Assembly (NCBI GenBank): GCA_016794525.1
Contig: JAEUJY010000072.1
Coordinates: 92,946 to 156,945, forward strand
Length of the DNA stretch: 64,000 nucleotides
Direction: 5' to 3'
From: Myxococcales bacterium
Lineage (GTDB): Bacteria; Myxococcota_A; Polyangia; Haliangiales; Haliangiaceae
A model generated the notes under the pieces. It did not search any database, was not told the DNA's origin, and worked only from the letters and a program-made list of their open reading frames with translations. A program made the translations under genes and the position numbers. Below, piece after piece: positions 1 through 10,498 of this stretch; positions within the stretch are counted from its first letter, which is position 1; the number at the start of each line of letters is the position of its first letter.

Positions 1-406
1 CCGCGCAGCTCGGGTCGGTGGGCGGTGTCACCGGCAGCTGCCAGTCGCGGTGGCCGAGGTAGCCCGCGCCACCGTCGTAGGCGTTGAGCGCCGCGATCCA
101 CCGGACGGCGGTCGCGTAGGTCATCGTGCCGTCGGCGTTCACCCCGGCGACGCCCAGCGCCGCGCGCATCGCCGGATCGCCGGCGAGGTTGGCGTCGGCG
201 AGCCAGTACACACGCTGCGTCGGGTCGTAGACCGTGGCCCCGGCGGCGGCGGCGGCGTCGATGGAGACGCCGGCGTCGACGGTCGCCGTGGCCGCGGCGG
301 CGTCGGCGAGCCGACCGCGGTGGTGGCCGCGCGGGTGGTCGCACCGCGCACAGCTCGCGAGCGCCATCAGCGCCACGACGATCGTCGATCGATCGAGTCT
401 CCCCAT
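1..406 (-). CDS. Lipoprotein with DUF1566/Lcl-type domain (3' end outside window)
   Basis: Only about the first 135 residues lie in the window; the gene runs off the left edge. The ATG at 406 is followed by a short hydrophobic segment and a lipobox-like LASC (Cys19), so a lipoprotein is likely. The mature part has phrases typical of DUF1566 (Lcl C-terminal) proteins: YDPTQRVYWLADANLAG, then GYLGHRDWQLPVTPPTD. That domain is common in secreted myxobacterial proteins and its molecular role is not established. The start lies 52 bases downstream of the stop of the next lipoprotein gene on the same strand, so the two may be co-transcribed. Family call moderately sure. Confidence 0.6.
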   Translation of the reverse strand, partial: MGRLDRSTIVVALMALASCARCDHPRGHHRGRLADAAAATATVDAGVSIDAAAAAGATVYDPTQRVYWLADANLAGDPAMRAALGVAGVNADGTMTYATAVRWIAALNAYDGGAGYLGHRDWQLPVTPPTDPSCA

Positions 407-458
407 CCGGCGATGGTATCGCAGCGCGTTCGTGTGGCGGCCGCGCGCGGGCGCGCGG

Positions 459-1748
459 TCAGGGGTTGACGCAGCCGAGCACCACGCTGGTCGGCGATGG
501 CGCGAGGTCGCGGCAGACGTAGCCGGCGCGACAGCCGCCCTGGGTGTCGATCGGCCCGCCGCAGCGATCGGCGCAGACGTTGTCGGTCGCGACGCCTGGC
601 AAGACCGAGTCGGAGCAGGCGCTCAGGCCCAGCGAGCATCCGCCGCTGGCGCCGGGCACCGGGCAGGCGAGCTGCGGCGTGCAGTGGCCGCCGGGAAACG
701 TGAGGCCGATCTTGCAGTCCCACTCGCTCGGGACGCCGCAGTCCTCGTCCATCACGCACGGGTCGCCGGCGTGGGGGTGGCGGCAGTACCGGCCGACACC
801 GACGCCCCCGTCGACGCAGCGATAGCCGAACGCGGCCCGGCAGTCGCTGTCGCTGGTGCAGCGATCGACGCAGGCGGTGCCGGCCTCGACGCCGGTCGTG
901 ATCGCGGCCATCGCGACGCAGTGCCCGTCGCCGGCGCAGGTCGTGTCGTCGCCGATCGTGCAGCCGATGCGGTGGCACTGACCGGTCGGGTACTCGAAGC
1001 GATCGGCGATGCAGCGCGAGTCCGGCGCGCACTCACCGAAGCTCACGCACGGATCGCCGTCGATCGCGGTCGGCGTCCCGGGGAGGCACGCGACGTCGCC
1101 GCCGAGCATCGGCGCGCCCGCGAACCAGGCGGCGCAGGCCTGGCCGGCCGGGCACGCGCACGCGCCGACGCCGCAGGCCGGCAGGCACAGGCGGAACGCG
1201 CCCGTCGGCTCGCCCACGGTCACGCACTGGTTGCCGGCGCCGCACGACGCGTCGTCGGTGCACGCCTCGATCTGGTTCACGCAGAAGCCGCTCGCGGGCC
1301 AGGCCGCGCCGGCGATCTGGAAGCGCATGCAGATGCCGTCGCCGAGGCCGCTCACGCTGTCGCAGTTCGAGTCGACCGCGCACGGCCCGCCGACCGCACC
1401 CGGCGTCGGGGCCGGGCAGATCGGCGCGTCGATCGGCGCGTCGACCGGCGTGGCGTCGATGGGTGCGTCGACCGGCGTGGCGTCGTCGGGCGCGGCGTCG
1501 TCGGGTGCGGCGTCGATCGGGGCGTCGACCGGCGCGTCGACCGGCGCGTCGATGGGCGCGTCGATGGGGGCGTCGATGGGCGCGTCGACCGGCGCGGCGT
1601 CGTCGGGCGCGGCGTCGCCCGCGGCAGCGTCCAGGCGGGCGTCCGCGCTGGCGGCGTCGACGTCCTCGTGGCTGCGAGGCTCGCCGCACGCACCCCACGC
1701 CGCCGTCACTGCGAAGCCGAGCAACACCACGACCGCGCCTCGTTGCAT
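459..1748 (-). CDS. Secreted Cys-rich protein with Asp-Ala-Pro repeat linker
   Basis: A 429-residue protein with an N-terminal hydrophobic signal (VVVLLGFAVTAAWGAC; the sequence before the Cys is a poor lipobox, so signal peptidase I or II is possible). Residues about 30-110 are a low-complexity linker of VDAPIDAPIDA-type repeats. The rest is Cys-rich, with spaced CxxDxxC-like segments (PCAVDSNCDS, ACTDDASCGAGNQC, RCTSDSDCRAAFGYRC) resembling the small disulfide modules of myxobacterial surface proteins. No catalytic motif is seen. Function unknown; an extracellular display or binding role is inference. Confidence 0.75.
   Translation of the reverse strand: MQRGAVVVLLGFAVTAAWGACGEPRSHEDVDAASADARLDAAAGDAAPDDAAPVDAPIDAPIDAPIDAPVDAPVDAPIDAAPDDAAPDDATPVDAPIDATPVDAPIDAPICPAPTPGAVGGPCAVDSNCDSVSGLGDGICMRFQIAGAAWPASGFCVNQIEACTDDASCGAGNQCVTVGEPTGAFRLCLPACGVGACACPAGQACAAWFAGAPMLGGDVACLPGTPTAIDGDPCVSFGECAPDSRCIADRFEYPTGQCHRIGCTIGDDTTCAGDGHCVAMAAITTGVEAGTACVDRCTSDSDCRAAFGYRCVDGGVGVGRYCRHPHAGDPCVMDEDCGVPSEWDCKIGLTFPGGHCTPQLACPVPGASGGCSLGLSACSDSVLPGVATDNVCADRCGGPIDTQGGCRAGYVCRDLAPSPTSVVLGCVNP
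1422..1620. repeat. 12-bp tandem repeat encoding Asp-Ala-Pro linker
   Basis: About sixteen degenerate copies of a 12-base unit of the type GGCGCGTCGAYS lie in frame within the preceding lipoprotein-like gene and encode the Asp/Ala/Pro/Ile linker. Some units are exact neighbours (three GGCGCGTCGACC/GATG units at 1530-1590). Such arrays can change copy number by slippage without breaking the frame. Confidence 0.8.
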
Positions 1749-1838
1749 GCCGCGAGCGTATCGCGGCGACGTCGCGCGCGCCGCTACGCCGTAGCGTCGC
1801 AGGTGGTGGCCCGACCTGCGCCATTGTTTGCGATCAGG

Positions 1839-2975
1839 TCACGCCGCCGCGGCGAGCAGCGCCGGGCCCCACTCGGCCACGCGCCAGCGCCGCACGCCGT
1901 CGATCGCCGCGAGCTCGTCGAGCGTCCGCGGCGCCGCGACCGCGACGCGGTCGATCACCCGCTGGGACATCACGATCGCCGGATCGAGGCGCGATCGCGC
2001 CGCCTCGGCGTCGCGCCAGGCGCGCAGCGCGGTCACGCGGCGCTTGGCCGCCGGCGCCAGCGTCGTGCGCTCGCCGCCCTTGAGGCTGGGCAGCTCGCGC
2101 TCGGGCAGCGCCAGCCCGCGGGCGATCGCCGCGGTCACCGCCTCGACCTCGCCGGCCTGCCGCGGGAACGACGCCAGCGCCCGCGCGACCTCGGCGCTGG
2201 TCGTCGGCGACGCCTCGGCCAGCGCCAGCAGCACCTCGGGGCCGACGATCTTGAACGGCGGCCGATCCGCGGCGGCGGCCCGCGCCTCGCGCCACACGTA
2301 CAGCTCGCGCAGCACCGCCTGCTGCCGCCGCGACAGCGCCGCCGAGCCCTTGATGCGGCGGAAGCCGTCGGGCTCGGTGCGCGTCGACGGCGCCGGCACC
2401 AGGGCGGCCAGCGCCGCGAACTCCTCGCGGGCCCACTCGGTGCGGCCGGCGTCGGCCAGCCGCGCGGTCAGCCGGGTCGCGAGCGCCATCAGGTGCGCGA
2501 CGTCGGCCAGCGCGTAGGCCTCCTGCTTCGCGGTCAGCGGGCGCTTCGACCAGTCGTCGCGCTGGCTGCCCTTGCTCAGCTCGATGCCCAGCTCGGCGCG
2601 CACCAGCGCCTGCAACCCGACCTCGGCGTCGCCCAGGAGGCGCGCCGCGATCGCGGTGTCGAACATCGTCCGGAACGTGAAGCCGAAGTCGCGCCGCAGC
2701 GACGTGACGTCGTTGTCGCCGCCGTGGACCACCTTGACGACCGTCGGATCGGCCAGGATCGGCGCCAGCGGCGCGAGGTCGGGCACCGCGAGTGGATCGA
2801 TCAGCCACGACGCCCCGCGGTATGCGGTCAGCTGGATCAGGCACACCTGCTCGGCGTAGTGGTGCAGGCTGTCGGCCTCGGTGTCGAGCCCGATGGCGCG
2901 GACGCCGGCGAGCTCAGCGACGAGCTCGTCGAGCTGGGCGGGGGTGCGGATCCATCGGGTCGGGGCGTCGGGCAC
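1839..2975 (-). CDS. rnd: Ribonuclease D-like 3'-5' exonuclease with HRDC domain
   Basis: A 378-residue DEDDy exonuclease. Exo I is IGLDTEAD (Asp31, Glu33), Exo II is VVHGGDNDV (Asp89) and Exo III is YALAD (Tyr154, Asp158), which are the four metal-binding acids and the Tyr of the RNase D family. A helical HRDC-like region follows from about residue 215 (RRQQAVLRELYVWREARAA). In the known family this enzyme trims 3' ends of tRNA precursors and other small RNAs in the cytoplasm. I chose the GTG at 2975, because the frame stays open far upstream but that part is Pro/Arg junk that overlaps the next gene. Length and motif order fit the family. Confidence 0.9.
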   Translation of the reverse strand: MPDAPTRWIRTPAQLDELVAELAGVRAIGLDTEADSLHHYAEQVCLIQLTAYRGASWLIDPLAVPDLAPLAPILADPTVVKVVHGGDNDVTSLRRDFGFTFRTMFDTAIAARLLGDAEVGLQALVRAELGIELSKGSQRDDWSKRPLTAKQEAYALADVAHLMALATRLTARLADAGRTEWAREEFAALAALVPAPSTRTEPDGFRRIKGSAALSRRQQAVLRELYVWREARAAAADRPPFKIVGPEVLLALAEASPTTSAEVARALASFPRQAGEVEAVTAAIARGLALPERELPSLKGGERTTLAPAAKRRVTALRAWRDAEAARSRLDPAIVMSQRVIDRVAVAAPRTLDELAAIDGVRRWRVAEWGPALLAAAA

Positions 2976-3045
2976 GGCGCACCATAGCCGACCCGCCGCG
3001 GCGCCGCTCACCCGGCGGCCGGCGACGTCAGCAGTGCGCGCTTGA

Positions 3046-4320
3046 CTACACGCGCGGCGCGCGCTGATCCCGCGCCCGCCGCCGCAGCAGCACCGCGGCC
3101 GCGGCGAGCAGCCACGGCAGGGTCGCGGCGGTCGATGGCGTGCCGGCGCGGCAGCCGCACCCGCCCGCGTCGTCACCATCGGCGCTGGCGCCGGCGTCGG
3201 GCGCGCCGGTGCCGGCGTCGGGCGCGGGCGGCGCGCCGCAGTCGGGATCGTCGCAGCCGGGGATGCAGTTGCCCTCGGCGCCGCACTGCCGGGTGCAGTC
3301 GGGATCGGTCGGGCAGGTCGGATCGCAGACGCCGTTGTCGCCGCAGTTGCCGGCGGCGATCGCGGCGCAGTCGGGATCGCGCGGCGCGGTGCACGCCTCG
3401 GCGCAGACGCCGTCGGCACCGCAGTGGGCGGCGGCGCAGTCGGGATCGCCGATCTGCCCGTCGGCGGTGCACGCCTCGTCGCAGGCGCCGTCGGCGCGGC
3501 ACGGATCGCCGGCCTCGAACTGCTCGAGGTGCGGCTGGATGAAGTCGGTGACGAACGGCAGGTCGGCCCGCTGATCGGCGCCGTCGAGCGTGCAGCCGGC
3601 GTCGCCCGACGAGGTCACGCCGATCAGCCACTCGACGCCGTGCTCGACGAAGAACGCCGGACCGCCGGAGTCGCCGTTGCAGGTGCTGCGCCCCTGGGTC
3701 TCGGTGTCGAGGAAGTAGAACAGCTCGGGCGTCAGGTTGTCGGGCGCCGGGTACGAGTTGCCCACCACCGCGGGGCCGACGACCTTGATCGGGAACGTCG
3801 CGACCCGGCGGGTCCCGAACCCGGAGCCGGCGCCCGACGTCGCGCCGTAGCCGACGAACACCATCGCCGGCCCGATGAAGCGCGGCGTGTTGGCCATCGT
3901 GTCGCGGAACAGCGGCGCCGGCTGTACCGGCGCGTCGGCGGCCAGGCGCAGGATGCCCAGGTCGAACGTCGCGTTGTCGTTGGGCAGCGCGCGGTACTGC
4001 GGGTGCTGGATCTCCTCGGCGACGGCGACGCGGGTGCCGGCCCCGCCATTGATCGACGGCCCGAAGAACACGTTGCGGACGCCGCCGATGCAGTGGCCGG
4101 CGGTCAGCACGGTCCGGCGCGAGATCAGCGTGCCGGTGCAGAACGCGCGGGTCGAGCCGCCGACGCCGACGACGTAGCGGTGGTTGGGGTCGCTGATACC
4201 GTTGACGATCGCCGCGCCCTGCTCGTCGAGCGCCGGGGCCGCCTCAACGCAGCCGGCGATGACGCCGGCGGCGCCGAGGGCACTGGCCAGGAACGGAGCG
4301 CGCGACCGCGGAGCTGGCAT
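3046..4320 (-). CDS. Trypsin-like serine protease with MYXO-CTERM-like tail
   Basis: A 424-residue secreted S1-family protease. The lipobox-like IAGC (Cys24) ends the signal sequence. The catalytic triad is visible: His76 in LTAGHC, Asp120 in NATFDLGIL and Ser218 in CNGDSGGPAF. Residues about 300-385 are a Cys-rich stalk of repeated DGVC-x-xx-C-x(n)-DPDC units. The end is GGCGCRAG, a hydrophobic helix and an RRRAR cluster, the MYXO-CTERM layout linked to myxosortase-dependent surface sorting. The start is the ATG at 4320; the frame is open further upstream but antisense to PPK2. Likely role: extracellular proteolysis of prey or nutrients (inference). Confidence 0.9.
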   Translation of the reverse strand: MPAPRSRAPFLASALGAAGVIAGCVEAAPALDEQGAAIVNGISDPNHRYVVGVGGSTRAFCTGTLISRRTVLTAGHCIGGVRNVFFGPSINGGAGTRVAVAEEIQHPQYRALPNDNATFDLGILRLAADAPVQPAPLFRDTMANTPRFIGPAMVFVGYGATSGAGSGFGTRRVATFPIKVVGPAVVGNSYPAPDNLTPELFYFLDTETQGRSTCNGDSGGPAFFVEHGVEWLIGVTSSGDAGCTLDGADQRADLPFVTDFIQPHLEQFEAGDPCRADGACDEACTADGQIGDPDCAAAHCGADGVCAEACTAPRDPDCAAIAAGNCGDNGVCDPTCPTDPDCTRQCGAEGNCIPGCDDPDCGAPPAPDAGTGAPDAGASADGDDAGGCGCRAGTPSTAATLPWLLAAAAVLLRRRARDQRAPRV

Positions 4321-4515
4321 GGCCAGGCGATAGCGCGATCCGCGGCGGCGCTGCGAGCCTGGGCCGCTGGCGGTCGATGGCGCCGGATCACCGGAGCGAG
4401 GCCCCGATGCCGCAACGGCGGGTCTGGCCGACGGTGGCATCGCCTGCGGCCGGTCGCCGCAGCCACGACGCCCGCGGCGATCGGGTGGACGCGCTGGGGT
4501 ACGATCGCGGACGCC

Positions 4516-5649
4516 ATGACGTCTTCGCCTCCTGGTCCCAACGGCACCGCGCCTCGGCACGTCGAGGCCGGCGATACCCTGGCGTCGCTGACGCCGAGCG
4601 CGGCCGCCGCCGACGCGGTCGATCGCGGCGTCGAGCGCTCGCAGACGCAGCGTGCGCTGACCTTGCGCGACGCGCTGGTCGGCCACGCCAAGGGCGATCC
4701 CGACGGCGAGATCATCGCCAGCATCCGCGCGCTGCTCGAGGGCGCGTCGCCCGACGAGCGCAAGGCGCTCAAGAAGCTGCTGTACGCGCCCGCCGACGAG
4801 CAGGCCGACGGCGATCCCGATCGCGAGCTGTCGCGTCGCTGGCGCGAGGGCGCCTACCCGTACAAGAACCTGATGTCGCGGAAGGCCTACGAGCGGCAGA
4901 AGTACTACCTGCAGGTCGAGCTGCTCAAGCTGCAGGCCTGGGTCAAGGAGACCGGGCAGCGGGTGGTGATCCTGTTCGAGGGCCGCGACGCCGCCGGCAA
5001 GGGCGGCGCGATCAAGCGGTTCATGGAGCACCTCAACCCGCGTGGTGCGCGCGTCGTCGCGCTCGAGAAGCCCTCCGAGAGCGAGCGCGGCCAGTGGTAC
5101 TTCCAGCGCTACATCCAGCACCTGCCGACCCGCGGCGAGATCGTGATGTTCGATCGCAGCTGGTACAACCGCGCCGGCGTCGAGCGGGTGATGGGCTTCT
5201 GCGACGACGCCGAGTACCAGGAGTTCCTGCGCCAGGCGCCGGAGTTCGAGCGGCAGCTGGCGCGCAGCGGGCTGTACCTGTTCAAGTTCTGGTTCTCGGT
5301 GAGCCGCGACGAGCAGCGCCGCCGGTTCAAGGAGCGCAAGCTGCACCCGCTCAAGCAGTGGAAGCTGTCGCCGGTCGACCTCGCGTCGCTCGACAAGTGG
5401 CGCGACTACACCGAGGCCAAGGAGGCGATGTTCCTGCACACCGACACCTCCGACGCGCCGTGGACGGTGATCAAGAGCGACTGCAAGAAGCGCGCGCGCC
5501 TCAACGCCATGCGGTTCGTGCTGTCGCGCATGCCGTACGCCAAGCGCGACCCGGGCCGCATCGGCGCGGTCGATCCGCTGATCGTCGGTCGCCCGGGCCT
5601 CGCGATCGGCGGCGGCGACGACCAGCTGGCGATCGCCACCGGGCTGTAG
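4516..5649 (+). CDS. ppk2: Polyphosphate kinase 2 (PPK2) family protein
   Basis: A 377-residue PPK2. Walker A is EGRDAAGKGG (residues 155-164) and the Walker B region is MFDRSWYNRAGVERVMGF (from 211), followed by the lid-like segment FSVSRDEQRRRFKERK. PPK2 enzymes move phosphate between polyphosphate and nucleotides in the cytoplasm, usually favouring NDP or NMP phosphorylation. The fold begins near residue 105 (SRRWREGAYPYKN). The first 100 residues are an acidic helical extension that many single-domain PPK2s lack. The ATG at 4516 is the first start after the divergent protease gene, 195 bases away. Subclass (GDP, ADP or AMP) cannot be told by eye. Confidence 0.92.
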   Translation: MTSSPPGPNGTAPRHVEAGDTLASLTPSAAAADAVDRGVERSQTQRALTLRDALVGHAKGDPDGEIIASIRALLEGASPDERKALKKLLYAPADEQADGDPDRELSRRWREGAYPYKNLMSRKAYERQKYYLQVELLKLQAWVKETGQRVVILFEGRDAAGKGGAIKRFMEHLNPRGARVVALEKPSESERGQWYFQRYIQHLPTRGEIVMFDRSWYNRAGVERVMGFCDDAEYQEFLRQAPEFERQLARSGLYLFKFWFSVSRDEQRRRFKERKLHPLKQWKLSPVDLASLDKWRDYTEAKEAMFLHTDTSDAPWTVIKSDCKKRARLNAMRFVLSRMPYAKRDPGRIGAVDPLIVGRPGLAIGGGDDQLAIATGL

Positions 5650-5701
5650 CCGCCCACGGGCGGCGCCACGCCTGGCCCGGCGCGTGCTTCGGCATCGCGC
5701 C

Positions 5702-6583
5702 ATGCGTCGAACCCTGCTCGCGATCGCGGTCGCCCTCGTCGGACTGGCCGCCTGGTTCGACGACAGCCCGGCCGAGTGCCGCAAGACCTGCCAGGCCGGC
5801 GAGCGCCGCGACGGCCGCGGCTGCTGCGTGGCGGCGCCGCCCGCCGCGCCGCCGAGCAAGGCGACGCCGAGCAAGCCGGGCAAGCCCGCCCGACCCACCA
5901 AGCCGGGGCGGACCAAGCGCCCCCGACGCCCCGCCAAGGCCGCGCGCCCGCCCGTCGACCCCGGCGGCGCCGCGCCGAGCGTCGGCGTGACCGCGCCGGC
6001 GCGCCCCGCGGCCGGGCGGCCGACCGACGAGCTGATCGACGCCTGCCGCGACCGCGAGGCGGCGGCGTGCCGCGAGCTGGCGGCGCGCGACGATCGCGAC
6101 ATCGACCCCGGCACCTACGCCGAGGCGATGACGATCGGCTGCGACCTGGCGGTGTGGGCCGCGTGCACCGAGCTCGGCGCGAAGGCCGAGAAGGGCGCGG
6201 GCGTGAAGCAAGACTTCGCGCGGGCCCGGGCGCTGTACGCCAAGGCGTGCGAGCACCACGATCAGCCGGGCTGCGACCGCCTCGGGCAGGTGTACTTCCT
6301 CGCGCTGGGCGTGGTGAAGGACGTCGCGCGGGCGCGCGGGCTGTTCCGCAAGGCGTGCGACGCCGGGTTCGCCGGCGGCTGCGGCGACCTCGGCTACCTC
6401 GAGGAGAGCGAGGGCAACTTCCGCGAGGCCGCGACGCTCTACGAGCAGGCCTGCGATCAAGGCAGCGGCGTCGCGTGCGGCAACGCCGCGCTCCTGTTCG
6501 AGCGCGCCGAGCAGCCGGAGCTGGCGTCGAGCTTCTACCAGAAGGCCTGCGCGCTCGGCCGCGCCGACATGTGCGGCCGCTGA
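5702..6583 (+). CDS. Sel1-like repeat protein with N-terminal signal segment
   Basis: A 293-residue protein. It starts with a hydrophobic segment (LLAIAVALVGLAAW), then a Cys-containing patch (ECRKTCQAGERRDGRGCC) and a Pro/Lys/Arg-rich linker to about residue 95. From about 110 to the end come tandem alpha-helical units with the Sel1/TPR pattern (ARALYAKACEHHDQPGCDRLG, ARGLFRKACDAGFAGGCGDLG, AATLYEQACDQGSGVACGNAA), each carrying paired Cys. Such solenoids act as protein-binding scaffolds. It lies 52 bases after ppk2 on the same strand, and its stop faces the kinase gene that converges on it. Partner unknown. Confidence 0.82.
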   Translation: MRRTLLAIAVALVGLAAWFDDSPAECRKTCQAGERRDGRGCCVAAPPAAPPSKATPSKPGKPARPTKPGRTKRPRRPAKAARPPVDPGGAAPSVGVTAPARPAAGRPTDELIDACRDREAAACRELAARDDRDIDPGTYAEAMTIGCDLAVWAACTELGAKAEKGAGVKQDFARARALYAKACEHHDQPGCDRLGQVYFLALGVVKDVARARGLFRKACDAGFAGGCGDLGYLEESEGNFREAATLYEQACDQGSGVACGNAALLFERAEQPELASSFYQKACALGRADMCGR

Positions 6584-6592
6584 GGCCGCCGC

Positions 6593-8377
<1,785 letters not shown>

Positions 8378-8378
8378 G

Positions 8379-9200
8379 TCACCTCGGGGGGTACGGCGAC
8401 ATCGTCGTCGCCGACGGCCGGAAGCTGTGGACGTCCTCCTGGGTCGCGCCGGGGTCGTAGAGCGCGACGCCGAGCCCGACCATCAGCGCGCCGGCCACGG
8501 TCAGGCCGATGCCCGCGCCGCGGGTGTCGTCGGACACCAGCGCCAGCGGCACGCCGACGGTGATGCCGGTCCAGCCGAACGACTCGAGCAGGATGTCGGC
8601 GACCAGGCCCTTCGACTCCTTGGCCTTGCGCTTGGTCGTGGTCTTGGTGCGGCTCATCAGGTGGGTCACCAGCTGCGCCTGCTGCGGCACGACGTCGACG
8701 TCGTAGAGATCGGTCGACGAGTCCCAGCCGTCGCCGGGGGGCGCCTCGAGGTGCAGCGTCGCCGAGCCGTACGGCAGCAAGAACGCGCACGGCGTCCGCG
8801 CGCACAGCAGCTTGGTGTCGAGGTCGACCGCCTGCACCGCGCCGCCGGCGACCGCGCCCTTGCCCTCGACGTTGACCGCCGCGCGCTTGGTGCTGGTGAC
8901 CAGGCTGACCTTGGCCTCGGCGTCCTTGACGTTGACGACGACGGTGCTCTCGCCCTCGGTCGGCGACGGCACGAACCCGACCGAGACCATCTCGGCGGGC
9001 GGCGCCGCCGGCTTGGGCAGCGCCTCCTCGGTGGTGTGCACGACCGTCAGGAGCGCGCTGCTCTTGGGCGCGCCTTTGAGGATCGGGCCGCACGCGGCGG
9101 CGACGAGCGGGAGCGCGCACAGCAGGTGCGTGGACGCGCGGCGCGCGCGGTCGAGACCGGGCAGCGCGCGCGCAGGGACGGGGTCGGATGGGTTGACCAT
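8379..9200 (-). CDS. Lipoprotein paired with the kinase-FGE gene
   Basis: A 273-residue protein with a signal segment and a lipobox (VAAAC, about residues 33-37). Two beta-rich stretches follow (VVVNVKDAEAKVSLVTSTKRAAVNV and the segment around TPCAFLLPYGSATLHLEA), reminiscent of PEGA-type beta domains. Then come a basic segment TKTTTKRKAKESK and two hydrophobic helices near the C-terminus (ITVGVPLALVS, IGLTVAGALMVGLGVALY). The kinase-FGE gene starts one base after its stop, so it may supply an envelope partner or ligand for that receptor kinase (inference from context). No family named with confidence. Confidence 0.72.
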   Translation of the reverse strand: MVNPSDPVPARALPGLDRARRASTHLLCALPLVAAACGPILKGAPKSSALLTVVHTTEEALPKPAAPPAEMVSVGFVPSPTEGESTVVVNVKDAEAKVSLVTSTKRAAVNVEGKGAVAGGAVQAVDLDTKLLCARTPCAFLLPYGSATLHLEAPPGDGWDSSTDLYDVDVVPQQAQLVTHLMSRTKTTTKRKAKESKGLVADILLESFGWTGITVGVPLALVSDDTRGAGIGLTVAGALMVGLGVALYDPGATQEDVHSFRPSATTMSPYPPR

Positions 9201-9370
9201 GCGGCCGACTGTTGCAGCCGCCGGACCAGCGGCGCGCGCGCCCGCCGTGGCGGCGACCCGGCCGCGCGTCCACCCGCCCGGATCGGCCCGCCGCCGGTGT
9301 CCACGCGAGTGGACGGCTGCCTGATCGCCCGGCTCGACACGCGCGGCGCGCGTGCCAACCTGCAGGACAG

Positions 9371-9820
9371 ATGGCGATGCTCACCTGGACCACCGTCAGC
9401 GACCGAGCCCGCAACGGCAACCCGCCCGCCCCCGCGCGGGTCGAGAAGGACGACGCCACCTGGCGCGCCGAGCTGGCGCCCGAGGTCTACCTGATCGCCC
9501 GCGCCGGCCGCACCGAGCGGCCGCACTCGAGCGCGATGTGCTCGAGCGTCACGCCGGGGCGTTACCGCTGCGCGTGCTGCGCGACGCTGTTATTCGACGC
9601 AACCACCAAGTTCGACTCGGGCACCGGCTGGCCCTCGTTCACCCAGCCGGCCACGCCCGACGTGGTCGCGTACCACGGCGACGACAGCCACGGCATGATG
9701 CGCGTCGAGGTCACCTGCGCCGTGTGCGACGCGCACCTCGGCCACGTCTTCCCCGACGGCCCGGCCCCGTCCCGCCTGCGCTACTGCATCAACGGCCTGG
9801 CGCTGGTCAAGGACGCCTGA
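9371..9820 (+). CDS. msrB: Peptide-methionine (R)-S-oxide reductase
   Basis: A 149-residue MsrB. The two CxxC zinc pairs are Cys67/Cys70 (RCACC) and Cys116/Cys119 (CAVCDAHLGHVF). The catalytic Cys139 is in RYCINGLAL, and the substrate-loop phrase TKFDSGTGWPSF is intact. Cys57 (SAMCSSV) is where many MsrBs have a resolving Cys. The enzyme reduces methionine-R-sulfoxide in proteins with thioredoxin as donor. A second in-frame ATG lies at 9377. No export signal is seen, so it should act in the cytoplasm. It stands alone; the genes on both sides are on the other strand. Confidence 0.95.
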   Translation: MAMLTWTTVSDRARNGNPPAPARVEKDDATWRAELAPEVYLIARAGRTERPHSSAMCSSVTPGRYRCACCATLLFDATTKFDSGTGWPSFTQPATPDVVAYHGDDSHGMMRVEVTCAVCDAHLGHVFPDGPAPSRLRYCINGLALVKDA

Positions 9821-9827
9821 CCGCGCG

Positions 9828-10352
9828 CTAGGGGGCGATGCGGCGCTGCAGGCGCGCGAAGCGCCAGTCGTTGAACGAGTCGTCGAGGCGCCGGACGTCG
9901 GACGTGAACGTCGGGATGATGACGCTCCAGCGGTCGTCGGCCCAGTCGAACTCCAGCTGGAACGTGCCGGCCGGGTTCTGCTCCGAGATGTCGAGCACCG
10001 ACCACGCGGCGATCGGCGGGCCGGTGCGCACACACGCGCCGCTGCCGTCGGTGGCTTCGGCCAGCGCGAACATCTCGCGATCGGGCGTCAGCTCGATCGC
10101 GGCGCCGAACATCGCCGGCGCGGCGCACGACCACCACGCCCCGACCAGACGCGCCTCGAGATCGTCCGCCGAGGGATAGCTGTCGACCGTGGCCGGGTCG
10201 GTGGTGGCGCAGGCCGGCGGCGCAGCGCAGCGCAGCGTCGTCACGTCGACCGCGGGCACCGGCACCGGCCCCGGCTCGGGGGTGGTCGTCGACTCGCTGC
10301 AGCCCGCCGCAGCCACGATTCCGATCAGCAGCAATCCACGCGTCACGTCCAT
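9828..10352 (-). CDS. Hypothetical lipoprotein
   Basis: A 174-residue protein with a clear lipoprotein signal (GLLLIGIVAAAGC, Cys about residue 18) and a Pro/Val linker. The compact C-terminal part has several Trp (GAWWSCAAPAMF, FQLEFDWADDRWSV) and Cys pairs. I recognise no domain. I chose the ATG at 10352, directly before the signal helix, over one 51 bases upstream. It converges with msrB, its stop only 7 bases away, and is divergent from the 909-residue gene. Confidence 0.72.
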   Translation of the reverse strand: MDVTRGLLLIGIVAAAGCSESTTTPEPGPVPVPAVDVTTLRCAAPPACATTDPATVDSYPSADDLEARLVGAWWSCAAPAMFGAAIELTPDREMFALAEATDGSGACVRTGPPIAAWSVLDISEQNPAGTFQLEFDWADDRWSVIIPTFTSDVRRLDDSFNDWRFARLQRRIAP

Positions 10353-10498
10353 GCCGTCACGATACCGTCGCTGCGCCCGCCGCGCAGCCGCGACGGATGG
10401 CAACGGCCGGCAGCGGTGACCGGCGCCACGACGCGGTCGCGGTCGGCGTGCCGCGGGAGTGGCGGCGCCCGGGGGGCGAACACGGGTACAGTCGCGCG

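Noticed and set aside
1422..1620. Short regular repeats considered as a CRISPR-like array
   Set aside because: Units are 12 bases, directly joined with no spacers, and in frame within a linker-coding region.
234..2987. Very long plus-strand open frame (917 codons) antisense to the Cys-rich lipoprotein and RNase D genes
   Set aside because: Its product is Arg/Ala/Gly low complexity with no domain, and the minus strand carries RNase D with all active-site motifs. Long antisense frames are expected at this GC content.
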